DNA of 64,000 nt from Sedimentisphaerales bacterium. GTDB taxonomy: Bacteria > Planctomycetota > Phycisphaerae > Sedimentisphaerales > Anaerobacaceae. A program made the position numbers and the translations under genes. This document shows positions 26,539 to 35,595 of this stretch, in pieces. The DNA lies in NCBI GenBank assembly GCA_029907605.1, contig JARYLO010000001.1, positions 1 through 64,000 on the forward strand, given 5' to 3'. Position 1 is the first letter of the stretch, and each line of letters opens with the position of its first letter. The notes under the pieces are model-generated. The model saw only the letters and a list, made by a program, of their open reading frames with translations. It was not told the origin of the DNA and ran no database searches.

Positions 26539-28173
26539 TCAATCCACCATGAACCAGTCATAGTCTGCATAGCCCATCTCGGCGGGCCTTTGGCTTCCTA
26601 GAGTAAATATCCCGACCTTGGCACCTATCCACCTGCCTTTTTTTGCAACAAAGGGGTCGCCTATCTGTTGGTACTGTACGCCATCTAGGCTGAAGCTGAA
26701 CCTACAGACCGCATCCTCGCCCACCTTTACGCGCAGATAGACCTGGTTTGTATCTATAGGCCTGGACTCTACCTCCAGCTCTTCTTGGCCCTTGTCTGCA
26801 TCCTTGCAGGTCACCTGGCGTACTGCCAGGCCATCGGGCCCCTTGCACAGTGCAATGTAGGCATAGTCCGTGCCCATGATCAGCAGGCCAGCCATGTCAC
26901 CAACGGCCATGGGCCTGAAGGTCAGCTTGGTGGTGGCGGTGAATGCTGGTGCCGGGAACTTCTGCAGCAGCAGGTTTGGCACATCCCAGAGGTTCTTGGC
27001 AGCATCAGGTCTTTGTACACAGAAGAGCCTCATAAACCCAAGGCCTGTGGGGAATGCCCAATTGGGCTGTGGGTTGGCATGCCACTGCCATTGCAGGCCC
27101 AAGCAAGGACGATCGAACCGATCGGAATCCGGGGGCGTGATGACAGGCCAGCGGCCGGTTGCCTTGGGCTTGCCGAACCGCTCGACCGGCTCGCCGATGC
27201 CATCTCCATCCTGATCTATGCCTATGATAGGCCAGCCATCCTTCCATTGGACGGGCTGCAGGTGCACCACTCGGCCGTACGGGCCCTTGTCCTGGAAGTG
27301 GATGAACCAGTCCTGGCCGTAAGGCGTATCCACCAACGCCCCTTGATGGGGGCCGTTGATCTGGGTATTGCCCTGGTGAAGGACGGTCCTGCACTGGTAT
27401 GGCCCATATACAGACCTTGACCGCAACACCAATTGCCATCCGCTGGTCACACCCCCTGCAGGGGCAAAGATGTAATAGAACCCATTTCGCTTGTAGAACT
27501 TCGGCCCCTCGACCGTTGGGTTGGCATCGTGGCCGTCAAAGACGATCACACCATCGTCTAAGAGCCTAGTCCCATCAGGGCTCATGCGGCTGACTATCAG
27601 GACGCTCTTGATCCCTGACCTGCTTGCAGCCATCGCGCTTACAAGGTATGCCTTGCCATCCTCGTCCCAGAGGGGGCATGGGTCTATCCAGCCCTTTGCG
27701 GCCTTGACCAGGTGCGGTTCGGACCACGGCCCTGCAGGGTCCATTGCCTTGACCATGTAGATCCCGTAGTCCGGGTCAGGATAGAAGATATAGAACCATC
27801 CCTTGTGGAACCTGATGGCAGGGGCCCATATGCCACAGCCGTGGCGGGGGATCGCAAAGAACTCCTCAGGTTGTAGCCTCTTGACCGCATGGCCGATCAG
27901 CTCCCAGTTTACCAGGTCTTGTGAGTGCAGGATGGGCAGGCCAGGCACACACTGGAAGCTGGATGCAGTCATATAGTAATCCTTGCCCACCCTGACCACA
28001 TCCGGGTCAGAGTAGTCCGCATGCAGAATGGGATTGCGGTAGGTCCCATCCTGCTGGTCTGCCACCCAGACCTGGGAGCATGCGGTAAACCATAACACAA
28101 ACACGATCGCGGTATGACCAATCGTAGCCATGGCCCTATGGTACCAATCCTTGTTGCCTTGCCAAGTCGCCAT
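26539..28173 (-). CDS. Secreted GH43 beta-xylosidase/arabinofuranosidase with C-terminal beta-sandwich
   Basis: 544 residues. A signal segment (IVFVLWFTACSQ, possible lipobox FTAC) precedes the propeller: NPILHADYSDPDVVRVG with the base Asp, GWIDPCPLWDEDGKAYLV, and PTVEGPKFYKRNG with the acid Glu. Residues from about 350 (DRPCLGLQWQWHANPQPNW) are the GH43 C2 concanavalin-like domain. ATG at 28173 is kept because it supplies positive charge before the hydrophobic segment; ATG at 28131 is the alternative. First gene of the four-enzyme operon. The 273 bp upstream contain a 16 bp palindrome but no convincing promoter. Confidence 0.9.
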   Translation of the reverse strand: MATWQGNKDWYHRAMATIGHTAIVFVLWFTACSQVWVADQQDGTYRNPILHADYSDPDVVRVGKDYYMTASSFQCVPGLPILHSQDLVNWELIGHAVKRLQPEEFFAIPRHGCGIWAPAIRFHKGWFYIFYPDPDYGIYMVKAMDPAGPWSEPHLVKAAKGWIDPCPLWDEDGKAYLVSAMAASRSGIKSVLIVSRMSPDGTRLLDDGVIVFDGHDANPTVEGPKFYKRNGFYYIFAPAGGVTSGWQLVLRSRSVYGPYQCRTVLHQGNTQINGPHQGALVDTPYGQDWFIHFQDKGPYGRVVHLQPVQWKDGWPIIGIDQDGDGIGEPVERFGKPKATGRWPVITPPDSDRFDRPCLGLQWQWHANPQPNWAFPTGLGFMRLFCVQRPDAAKNLWDVPNLLLQKFPAPAFTATTKLTFRPMAVGDMAGLLIMGTDYAYIALCKGPDGLAVRQVTCKDADKGQEELEVESRPIDTNQVYLRVKVGEDAVCRFSFSLDGVQYQQIGDPFVAKKGRWIGAKVGIFTLGSQRPAEMGYADYDWFMVD

Positions 28174-28355
28174 GCAGCTACTCGTTAGGGTGCGTTAGAC
28201 ACTCGGCCTCTCAGCCAGTCCGGCATGTAGGCCCGATCCTGCAGGTCTTGCCAAACTTCCTTGATCTTCGCACGCACCAGGACTTGGCACTTGACCTAAT
28301 CCGAACAACAGCGGCAGATGCCAGACCCTATTATTGCTATGGCAGGACAAGGCGG

Positions 28356-28371
28356 TTTCTAAATATAGAAA
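28356..28371. promoter_or_regulatory. Perfect 16 bp palindrome upstream of the GH43-GH3-GH27-GH106 operon
   Basis: TTTCTAAATATAGAAA: half-sites TTTCTA and TAGAAA around AATA (the central AATA is the only asymmetric part). AT-rich within a GC-rich intergenic region, 183 bp before the first start codon. A dimeric repressor or activator site is the simplest reading; the minus-strand TATATT inside it could serve as a -10 box, but I find no -35. Confidence 0.4.
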
Positions 28372-28447
28372 GATGGGGCCTTGGGCCGGCTGGCTGTAAT
28401 CGGGGGTTGTCAAGCCACAAGGCCCCGGGTTCGTGGCGATGCCTAGC

Positions 28448-29227
28448 CTATTGCTGTGGAGGCTCGGCAGGTGGCTTGGCTGTGACCTTGGTCCAGCCTT
28501 CGACCTGCTCTACCACTACCTGGCCTGCACCACCATATCCGACGCAGTAACCGGCGGCGATCCAGGTATTGACGTTTTCAGCATAACCTGCAGGTAGCAT
28601 CAATATGCCCTTCTCTATGTTGAGTGTGCACAGATCCTTGGACTGGCCGACAGAGGCCATGTTGAACCCATTGAACACATACATGATCCCGCCATAGAGA
28701 TTGAGCTTGCCGCCCAACCAGACGTAGTCACGGACTATGGCAGTGCCACTATAGAGATTGAATGTGGCATAGGGCCCATCGTGCCACCACCAGCTATCGC
28801 CTATCAACAGATTGACCACGTCCAGCCAGCCGCCACTGTCGTTAGGGCCCAGGTTGGTTACAGGCCTGCCTTCCTCACTGGTCCCGACCGTTACGAGGCC
28901 GACAAAGGCAGGACTGGTGTAGCTGCCGCCTACGATGTTGAAGCTGACTGCCCCAAACTCTGGCCCCCAGACGTCGGCTGCATCGGTTACGGCGATCTGG
29001 CCAGGACCGATGGTCGGGCCTACCTTGACGTCACCGAGGATGTACTGCGGGTTGATCCTGATGTTGTCTGTGCCCCCGCCTGGGACACGGCCCAATGACC
29101 AGTTACAAGGATCAGCCCACTGCCCATTGCCTGTGGCATTGGTCCAGTCATTGACCGCACCTACTGCCAGGCCACAGAGGGCAAGGAACATCACAAGACT
29201 CGCTAATACCTTCTTTCTTCGCACCAT
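28448..29227 (-). CDS. Secreted protein of unknown function, beta-helix/autotransporter-like repeats
   Basis: 259 residues from the ATG at 29227, giving a classic signal peptide (MVRRKKVLASLVMFLALCGLAVGA); the frame upstream to 29296 has no function. The mature protein starts WTNATGNGQWADPCNWSLG, the pattern of planctomycete proteins with autotransporter-like or PEP-CTERM passenger repeats. Gly/Asn-rich strands follow (FNLYSGTAIVRDYVWLGGKLNLYGG), consistent with a right-handed beta-helix. No catalytic motif is visible, and the end (AKPPAEPPQQ) is not a sorting signal. A sugar-binding surface protein is a guess. A paired-repeat site and promoter stand upstream. Confidence 0.7.
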   Translation of the reverse strand: MVRRKKVLASLVMFLALCGLAVGAVNDWTNATGNGQWADPCNWSLGRVPGGGTDNIRINPQYILGDVKVGPTIGPGQIAVTDAADVWGPEFGAVSFNIVGGSYTSPAFVGLVTVGTSEEGRPVTNLGPNDSGGWLDVVNLLIGDSWWWHDGPYATFNLYSGTAIVRDYVWLGGKLNLYGGIMYVFNGFNMASVGQSKDLCTLNIEKGILMLPAGYAENVNTWIAAGYCVGYGGAGQVVVEQVEGWTKVTAKPPAEPPQQ

Positions 29228-29329
29228 ACAAGACTCCTCTCCAAAAGAACTGACACGCTCATTTGCTAATACCTCTGTTTCAGCAGGGCAGCCCACACTG
29301 TGCCCTGCCAGACTCTAAGGCCCAGGACT

Positions 29330-29358
29330 CTTATAGAATTCTACGTGCCGGTAGTCCA
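29330..29358 (-). promoter_or_regulatory. Putative promoter of the 28.4 kb secreted-protein gene
   Basis: On the minus strand TGGACT (29358-29353, 4 of 6), 17 bp spacer, TATAAG (29335-29330, 5 of 6). The palindrome TAGAATTCTA lies in the spacer. The paired TTCGCAAAATGG-like repeats end 10 bp upstream of the -35 box, the usual location for an activator at a weak promoter. Confidence 0.5.
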
Positions 29359-29368
29359 GCCGCAGCCG

Positions 29369-29401
29369 CCATTTCGCGCTTAATTGGCACCATTTTGCGA
29401 A
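29369..29401 (-). promoter_or_regulatory. Paired direct repeat, candidate XylR-type activator site
   Basis: Read on the minus strand: TTCGCAAAATGG (29401-29390) and AGCGCGAAATGG (29380-29369), 21 bp apart, two helical turns. The same element occurs at 41412-41445 with 22 bp spacing. AraC-family proteins bind such direct repeats. The region between the divergent genes (29228-29663) otherwise holds two promoters and a second set of direct repeats; no gene is supported there. Confidence 0.5.
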
Positions 29402-29575
29402 CGACCAGGTAGTAGGTGAGACTATTAGCTTGGGAGGGTCTGGGCCGGCCTGTGGTTGGGCTCTTGGATCCTACTAAGGATGTGGACCGATAGGGCCTGG
29501 GGGACAGAGAGGACTGTGACCTGGTGGCAAGATAGAAAAGGTTACTATTGTGCAACAAATGGTGATTATAGGTCA

Positions 29576-29604
29576 TTTACTTTGGTGTTCTCGGTCTGTA
29601 TACT
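29576..29604 (+). promoter_or_regulatory. Putative promoter of the 29.7 kb multi-domain protein gene
   Basis: TTTACT (29576-29581) and TATACT (29599-29604) with a 17 bp spacer. Transcription would begin near 29611, some 53 bases before the ATG. The -10 box is embedded in a 14 bp direct repeat. Confidence 0.5.
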
Positions 29605-29627
29605 ACAATAAGGTCGGTCTGTAGACT
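29591..29627 (+). repeat. 14 bp direct repeat across a -10 box and start site
   Basis: TCGGTCTGTATACT (29591-29604) and TCGGTCTGTAGACT (29614-29627) differ at one base and are 23 bp apart. The first includes the -10 box, the second covers the start of the leader, which suits a repressor operator. Confidence 0.5.
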
Positions 29628-29663
29628 TTCGTACGTGCCGGCATGCTGAAAGGAGGAAAAAAC

Positions 29664-32600
29664 ATGAGACGCCCAAAGATCTACCCCCAAGTATCTGTAT
29701 TGTGGCTCCGATTATCCTTGTTGGCCGTCCTCTTGATCGCAGGCCAGGTCGTCGGTGCCGAGAAGAAGTATTACCCCATCCTAAGGTTGGACTTTGGCCC
29801 AAGCCATGATGCCGCGCAGACCCAGGAGGACTTCGTGGCGTTTACGATCCTCGACAGTGGTAAGGAGATCAACCGGATCAAGGTGGAGCTGTTGGCCACA
29901 GGTGTTGCCATGGATTCACGGTGGCGATGGGGTCCTACTGGTATACCATATGAGTTGATCTACCGTGATTTTATCTTCTCGAAGGGTTCTATGAGACTGA
30001 GGCTTTCAGGCCTAGAGCCGGGAAAGGAATACATGATCACACTGTATTCCTATGACACTGGCAGTGGCGCTGGTGGGCCCCGCTGGGCCGACTGGACCGA
30101 TGCTGCCACCGGACAGGTCGTTGTGACCACCCACTTTGATGCTGGTGTGCCGCCCACAGAGGAGGATAGCTATGCCTTCAGTGGCCTTGTACGGGCGGAC
30201 GAGAATGGCGTTATTACCCTCGATTGTGGCCCTAATCCAAATACCCCTGACCAGCAAGGATTGACCAACCCATTCGGCTTCTTGAATGCCCTGGTCCTGT
30301 GGACAGATACACCAATATACAAGTCATATAACCCCATCCCGGAGGACGGGGCGATCGTCTATACCACCACAGTGGAACTGTATTGGCAGTATGGACAGAC
30401 CTCGGTCTCGTCCAATATCTTCTTTGGTGAGAGTTACGATGAGGTCTACAACGCAACGGTAGCTAATACAGAGGTATTCCGTGGGAATATCATTACAAAG
30501 CCGTTCATTGTCGGTAGCCCTGGCAATCCATATCCAGAGGGCCTGACCCCTGGGAAGACCTACTATTGGAGGACCGACGAGGTAGAGGCAGATGGAACTG
30601 CCTACAAGGGAGATGTCTGGCATTTCACTGTTGCCCCACCTACTGCCTCCAATCCATTCCCTGTGGATGGCTCGCTCTATGGAGACCCTAATGGGGTCTT
30701 GACCTGGACGCCAGGTGTAGGTTCAAAGGAGCACCATGTGTACTTCGGCACCAACCCTGACCAGGTCCTCGCCGGTACCGGTAATACGGACAAGGGTGTG
30801 GTCTCAGAGGCGAGCTATTATCCTGGATTACTGGAGTTCAATAAGACCTATTACTGGCGTGTGGATGAATGGGACGGCACGCAGACCCACAAGGGCCAGG
30901 TGTGGAGCTACACCACTGGTCCCAAGGGCCTAGGTCGGATCCCCATGCACCTTTGGCTTAACGTCGGCGGCGATCACACCCTGCCCAATCTCCTGCAGGA
31001 TCCCCGCTATCCTGGCCTGCCGGACGAGACGGTCATGCTGACCGCATTCGATTCTGGCAATGGCGTAGGTGACAACTATGGTGCCAGGATCTATGGGTGG
31101 CTCTACGTGCCGGTATCTGGTGACTACACGTTCTATTTCACCAGTGCCGGTCAGGGCGAGTTCTTGCTCAGTACCGATGAGACCCCAGAGAACGCAAGGG
31201 TGCTTGCGTCTGAGCAGACCTGGGGCTCATACGGTGTATTCAGCCACCGTACAGACCCTATCCCACTACAGAGTGACCGCAAGTACTATATAGAGGCCAG
31301 GTGGAAAGACTTTACAGCATGGGATCACTGTCAGGTGGCCTGGGAGGGGCCAGGGATCCCGAGCCAGCGGATCATTGCAGGCAACTTCCTGTCACCGTTT
31401 ATGCCGGTCAATTCCTACAATGCCTTCCCACAGAATGGCAGTACCGCAATAGCGATCAATACCATCCTTGCATGGACCAGCGGCATCTATGCCGGCCAGC
31501 ACCGAGTTTATCTGGGCACCAAGGCCGAGGATATCAACGACGTCACTGAGGCAAATCTGGCCAGTTATCCAGGTGTAGTCGCGGCTGATGTCACTGGCAA
31601 CAGCTATGCCCCAGGTGTGCTTGAGCCCGACACGACCTATTACTGGCGTGTAGATGATGTCAATAACGCCTGGAAGGGCGATGATGGCAAGATCGTCAAG
31701 ATGATATGGAAGGGCCGCGTTTGGAGCTTCACGACCGGCAATTACATGGTAGTGGATGACTTCGAAGGCTACAGCAATGCCTCACCCAATCGCCCATTCC
31801 AGACCTGGCTGGATGGCCTAGGTTTCAGCGCGGATCAATACTTCCCGAACGGCTTTGCTGGCAATGGCACTGGTTCTGCTGTAGGCCATGACATCTGGTC
31901 TCCTGACAGCCCCTATTACCAGGGCAACCTGATGGAGACGACCATCACGCTGACCGGTAGCAGGCAGTCCATGCCGGTCTCATACAACAACAGTACGGGG
32001 GCCTCTGAGATCAGCAGGACGTGGTCAACGCCTCAAGACTGGACGGTAAAGGGCCTCAACACATTGGTCCTGAATATCTATGGCGACCCGAACAACTCCG
32101 CTGAGGCACCATACGTGACCCTTGTGGATCAGAATGGCTCCCGCGCGACCGTAACCTTTGAGGATAGCTCGTTGCTGCAGAACGCTTCATGGCAGCGTTG
32201 GGCAATCCCACTATCGGCATTCACCGGTGTTGATGCGTCGCGGATCAAGACCATGATCATCGGTGTGGCCCATCAGGTAGGAGGTTCAGGCGTGTTCTAC
32301 CTGGACAACATCCTCCTGACGATCGAGAAGGCACCTGAGGTTGCCAAGATCGTGTACGTGGATGCCACACATGGTGAGAATGGCAACACCCGCCTGGCCA
32401 GTGATGGCCTCTTCCAGCCAGTCGATGTGGGTAGTGCCGGAAGTGGTGTAGATGGACTATGGCGCATACGGGCATTTGCCAATGGCGGCACCATCTATGA
32501 ATCTCGTGGCGATTGGGGTGCAGACAACACGGAGGACTGCCCTCGGCTTGTGACATCCGTGGATGTACCAGAAGGCCAATACGAGGTATTTGTATACATG

Positions 32601-32903
32601 TGGACTGCAGGGGCTGCCCAGTGGCGGATAGGTGCCTCCTTGACCAATGAGCCTGGTGAACTCCCTGCATATCTTTGCAATGATCCAGCCGGACCTGCTG
32701 TCCAGGCCGTGGCAGAAGAGTTCGCACTGCCAGTGCCGATCGTCACCGAGGCAGATCGGACTATGTGGCAGATACCGCTAGGCACCGTTGGCCCGACGAC
32801 CAAGATCACGGTGTACATAGATGATGTGCTATCAGAGCCGGCAGTGGCAAGTGGAGGTAATGCCAGGACCTGGTACGACGGCATCGGATACAGACCCAAG
32901 TAA
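29664..32903 (+). CDS. Very large secreted multi-domain protein (three FN3-like modules, PA14, discoidal C-terminal domain)
   Basis: 1079 residues from the ATG at 29664 (AGGAGG 7 bases before); signal peptide LSLLAVLLIAGQVVGA. Order: a malectin-like N-domain (about 35-215), FN3-like modules at about 220-325, 330-420 and 580-690 (each with the YFGT/YLGT...TYYWR(V/T)DE...VWSFTT pattern), a PA14 domain between the second and third (about 425-575; YGWLYVPVSGDYTFYFTSAG), a VVDDFEGY domain (about 695-887) also found in the 41.6 kb protein, and a second malectin-like end (about 890-1079). No catalytic motif; it probably binds polysaccharide outside the cell. A strong terminator follows. Confidence 0.8.
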   Translation: MRRPKIYPQVSVLWLRLSLLAVLLIAGQVVGAEKKYYPILRLDFGPSHDAAQTQEDFVAFTILDSGKEINRIKVELLATGVAMDSRWRWGPTGIPYELIYRDFIFSKGSMRLRLSGLEPGKEYMITLYSYDTGSGAGGPRWADWTDAATGQVVVTTHFDAGVPPTEEDSYAFSGLVRADENGVITLDCGPNPNTPDQQGLTNPFGFLNALVLWTDTPIYKSYNPIPEDGAIVYTTTVELYWQYGQTSVSSNIFFGESYDEVYNATVANTEVFRGNIITKPFIVGSPGNPYPEGLTPGKTYYWRTDEVEADGTAYKGDVWHFTVAPPTASNPFPVDGSLYGDPNGVLTWTPGVGSKEHHVYFGTNPDQVLAGTGNTDKGVVSEASYYPGLLEFNKTYYWRVDEWDGTQTHKGQVWSYTTGPKGLGRIPMHLWLNVGGDHTLPNLLQDPRYPGLPDETVMLTAFDSGNGVGDNYGARIYGWLYVPVSGDYTFYFTSAGQGEFLLSTDETPENARVLASEQTWGSYGVFSHRTDPIPLQSDRKYYIEARWKDFTAWDHCQVAWEGPGIPSQRIIAGNFLSPFMPVNSYNAFPQNGSTAIAINTILAWTSGIYAGQHRVYLGTKAEDINDVTEANLASYPGVVAADVTGNSYAPGVLEPDTTYYWRVDDVNNAWKGDDGKIVKMIWKGRVWSFTTGNYMVVDDFEGYSNASPNRPFQTWLDGLGFSADQYFPNGFAGNGTGSAVGHDIWSPDSPYYQGNLMETTITLTGSRQSMPVSYNNSTGASEISRTWSTPQDWTVKGLNTLVLNIYGDPNNSAEAPYVTLVDQNGSRATVTFEDSSLLQNASWQRWAIPLSAFTGVDASRIKTMIIGVAHQVGGSGVFYLDNILLTIEKAPEVAKIVYVDATHGENGNTRLASDGLFQPVDVGSAGSGVDGLWRIRAFANGGTIYESRGDWGADNTEDCPRLVTSVDVPEGQYEVFVYMWTAGAAQWRIGASLTNEPGELPAYLCNDPAGPAVQAVAEEFALPVPIVTEADRTMWQIPLGTVGPTTKITVYIDDVLSEPAVASGGNARTWYDGIGYRPK

Positions 32904-32936
32904 CAAACAGCCAAGCCGGCCGATTACCGACAAGGG

Positions 32937-32973
32937 CGAAGACCCACTCTTAAGCGAGTGGGTCTTCGTTTTT
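32937..32973 (+). terminator. Strong rho-independent terminator
   Basis: A perfect 13 bp stem (CGAAGACCCACTC at 32937-32949 with its complement at 32956-32968), loop TTAAGC, then TTTTTC. It ends the 29.7 kb gene and separates it from the GH51 gene at 33190. Confidence 0.92.
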
Positions 32974-33072
32974 CTGGCCAGATCGCCAAATCCTGGTTTG
33001 TCCTATCCTTCTTGAGGTTACCTAGACCCTAGGAATCCACCCCGAATGGACCGCCGGCAACGGGATTTACGG

Positions 33073-33100
33073 TTGCCCTGGAGGCAATTTCTCATAGAAT
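33073..33100 (+). promoter_or_regulatory. Weak candidate promoter of the second GH51 gene
   Basis: TTGCCC (33073-33078), 16 bp, TAGAAT (33095-33100). The -10 has 5 of 6 matches and the -35 has 4. A leader of about 80 bases and an AAGGAGG site precede the ATG at 33190. Confidence 0.35.
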
Positions 33101-33189
33101 TCACTCGGCTGGTCGCATCGCAGGCGGTTGCTCGTTACCAGCCAGCCTGGGACGGCAAAGGCAATGGTTCTTTCTAAGGAGGTCGCAAG

Positions 33190-35595
33190 ATGATCGGGCA
33201 CTTGTTACGCGGCTGTATGGTGGTTGCCTGCCTGGCCATGGCAGGACTAAAGGCCGAGGAGGTCTCCCTAACGATTCATCCGGATCGCGTGTTGAACGAC
33301 GTGGATGAGAAGGTCTACGGCCATTTCCTGGAGCATATCTACCACTCCTGCAACGGTGGGCTGTGGGGCGAACTGGTCTGGAACCGCAGCTTCGAGCTGG
33401 ATGGATCGGGCCAGGGTAGGTGGTCCGTGCAGGGCGATGAGCTGGTGCAGTCCTCGCTGGCCACTGATGTGCACATGGAGATGGGTGACGGTGCGGACTG
33501 GTCGGACTACGAGGTGACCATCCAGGCCCGCAAGGACGGTGGCAGCGAAGGATTCCTGATCGTCTTTAGGGCCGTAGACGAGGACAACTTCTACTGGCTC
33601 AACCTGGGTGGTTGGAACAACACACAGCATGCCATAGAGAAGGAGGTCCGAGGCAACCGCAGGATCATCGGCGCAGGCGTTCCTGGCCGGATCCAGACCG
33701 GCAAATGGTACAACATCCGCATCCGCTGCGAAGGCAACCGCTTCCAGGCATGGCTGGACGGCCAGCAGGTCCTGGACGTGACCGATCGCGATAGACCCTA
33801 CCTGACTGGCCGGATCGGCGTGGGTACCTGGGGTACCAGGGCCCGTTACCGCAACATCCAGGTCAAGGACCTGGCAGGCAAGACGCTCTATACAGGTCTG
33901 CCAGAGCTGACAGAACCGCCTTTTAGGATCGATTTCTGGGAGACGTTCGGCAATTGCAAGGCGTCGTTCTCGAGCGATGCCCTTAACGACGAAAAGAGTG
34001 TCCAGATCGAGGCAGCCAGCGGTGGTACTGGCCTCCAACAGCATCGCTTTAGGTTCACCAGCCAGTGGTACAATGGCTCGCTGCGGATGAAGGGATCTGT
34101 CCCTGCTGGGGTAAAGGTGGAGCTGCTGGACGGGGCCAATGTGATCGGCGAGGCAGTCGTCGGCGCACCGACTGACACCTGGGCCGAGTATCCCTTCCGG
34201 ATCATGCCTACGGCCAGCACGTTCAACGGCTCGCTGCGGATCACCTTGCAGGGCCCAGGCAGTGTCAAGATCGACCAGGTCAGTCTGCTGGGCCAGGACG
34301 CCATAGACACCGGTGGGTACAGGCCGGACCTGCTGATGGCCGTGGCGGACCTGCGGCCACCGATCATCCGCTGGCCAGGCGGCTGTTTCGCCTCGCTGTA
34401 TCTGTGGAAGGATGGTATAGGACCTCAGCACAAGCGACACAAATACCCGGCTTATATGTGGGACGACCAGGACAACAACGCCTATGGGACCGACGAGTTC
34501 CTCCGGATGTGCGAGAAAATAGGTGCCCAGCCCCTGCTTGTCATCAATACTGGGCTGCTTGACAGCGCCTGTGGGGCCATGGCCCAGTTCAAGCTTGACT
34601 CGCCATCCGACTACCTGGCCTATGCCCTGGACTGGATGGAGTATTGCAACGGTGACGCCAAGACCACCAAGTGGGGGGCAGTCCGTGCGGCCAACGGCCA
34701 CCCTGAGCCGTACCGGGTCCGGTACTGGGAGATCGACAACGAGACCTGGGCGGCTGGTTCTGCGGCATACATCGCGGCCGTCAAGAGGTTCGCCCCTGCC
34801 ATGCGGGCAAAGGCTGCGGAACTAGGTGTGCCGATCCTCCTGGCGGCCTGCGGAGGCAACCGGTTTGATATGCAGTGGAACCGGGCCCTGATCGATGCCT
34901 GTGCTGACCTGATCGACTTCGTCAGCATCCACAACTACGAAGACCCGGACAACTTTGACTCTGGTGTGCGGGCCTACGAGGACCTGTTCGCCAGGCTTGG
35001 CGAGTACATCGCCCGGTCGGCCAATCCAGATCTGAAGATCTATGTCTCTGAGTGGAATGCCCAGTCCACGGACTGGCGGACTGGCCTGTATGCCGGTGGC
35101 CTGCTGAACGCCTTTGAGCGGCAGGGCAAGTACCTCCGGATCGGGGGGCCAGCCCTGTTCCTGCGCCACACCTCTGCCTCGGGCTGGGACAACGCATTCA
35201 TCAACTTCGACCACACCGGCTGGTTTCCGGCCCCCAACTACGTGGTCATGAAGCTTTGGCGCGACCACTATGCCCCATATCGGATCGCCCTAGAAGGCGA
35301 CCTAGGCCGCTTGAACGTAGTGGCCACCAAGACCGAGGATGGCCGCAGGATCACCCTCAAACTGGTCAATCCAACCACGCAGGCCGTGGAGCTCACTGCC
35401 CGGCTGGCCAGCGGCACCGTATCGAAGACCCGCATGGAGGTGGTCGCGCCAGGCGACCTGTACGCCCGCAACACCCTCGCCAGGCCCAATGCCGTCAGAA
35501 CGGTCGAGGCACCTGTCCAGCAGGCAAGCGATTCGGTGCGGTGTACCCTGCCGGCCCTGTCCTGTGCAGTGTTGGACATCATCCCAGGCCAGTAG
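33190..35595 (+). CDS. Secreted GH51 alpha-L-arabinofuranosidase with inserted lectin-like domain
   Basis: 801 residues, signal peptide MIGHLLRGCMVVACLAMAG. The first barrel strand (KVYGHFLEHIYHSCNGGLWG) is interrupted by an inserted concanavalin/DUF1080-like domain (about 71-235; DYEVTIQARKDGGSEGFLIV), then a CBM4/9-like part (about 240-370). The barrel resumes at RWPGGCFASLYLWKDGIG. Acid/base E518 is in EIDNETWA (DNE replaces GNE) and nucleophile E621 in YVSEWNAQS. By eye it uses CGC/CGG for arginine more than neighbouring genes, which use AGG. Stands alone between a terminator and the convergent GH2 gene. Confidence 0.9.
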   Translation: MIGHLLRGCMVVACLAMAGLKAEEVSLTIHPDRVLNDVDEKVYGHFLEHIYHSCNGGLWGELVWNRSFELDGSGQGRWSVQGDELVQSSLATDVHMEMGDGADWSDYEVTIQARKDGGSEGFLIVFRAVDEDNFYWLNLGGWNNTQHAIEKEVRGNRRIIGAGVPGRIQTGKWYNIRIRCEGNRFQAWLDGQQVLDVTDRDRPYLTGRIGVGTWGTRARYRNIQVKDLAGKTLYTGLPELTEPPFRIDFWETFGNCKASFSSDALNDEKSVQIEAASGGTGLQQHRFRFTSQWYNGSLRMKGSVPAGVKVELLDGANVIGEAVVGAPTDTWAEYPFRIMPTASTFNGSLRITLQGPGSVKIDQVSLLGQDAIDTGGYRPDLLMAVADLRPPIIRWPGGCFASLYLWKDGIGPQHKRHKYPAYMWDDQDNNAYGTDEFLRMCEKIGAQPLLVINTGLLDSACGAMAQFKLDSPSDYLAYALDWMEYCNGDAKTTKWGAVRAANGHPEPYRVRYWEIDNETWAAGSAAYIAAVKRFAPAMRAKAAELGVPILLAACGGNRFDMQWNRALIDACADLIDFVSIHNYEDPDNFDSGVRAYEDLFARLGEYIARSANPDLKIYVSEWNAQSTDWRTGLYAGGLLNAFERQGKYLRIGGPALFLRHTSASGWDNAFINFDHTGWFPAPNYVVMKLWRDHYAPYRIALEGDLGRLNVVATKTEDGRRITLKLVNPTTQAVELTARLASGTVSKTRMEVVAPGDLYARNTLARPNAVRTVEAPVQQASDSVRCTLPALSCAVLDIIPGQ

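Noticed and set aside
28195-28413. 72-codon minus-strand open frame upstream of the GH43 gene
   Set aside because: No ribosome site, no homology by eye, and it contains the palindrome; treated as non-coding.
29331-29576. 81-codon minus-strand open frame in the divergent intergenic region
   Set aside because: It overlaps two promoters and repeat elements, has no ribosome site and low-complexity composition.
33268-34701. A 477-codon open frame antisense to the second GH51 gene
   Set aside because: It mirrors a high-GC gene with full catalytic motifs; it has no ribosome site, no signal and repetitive composition typical of antisense shadows.
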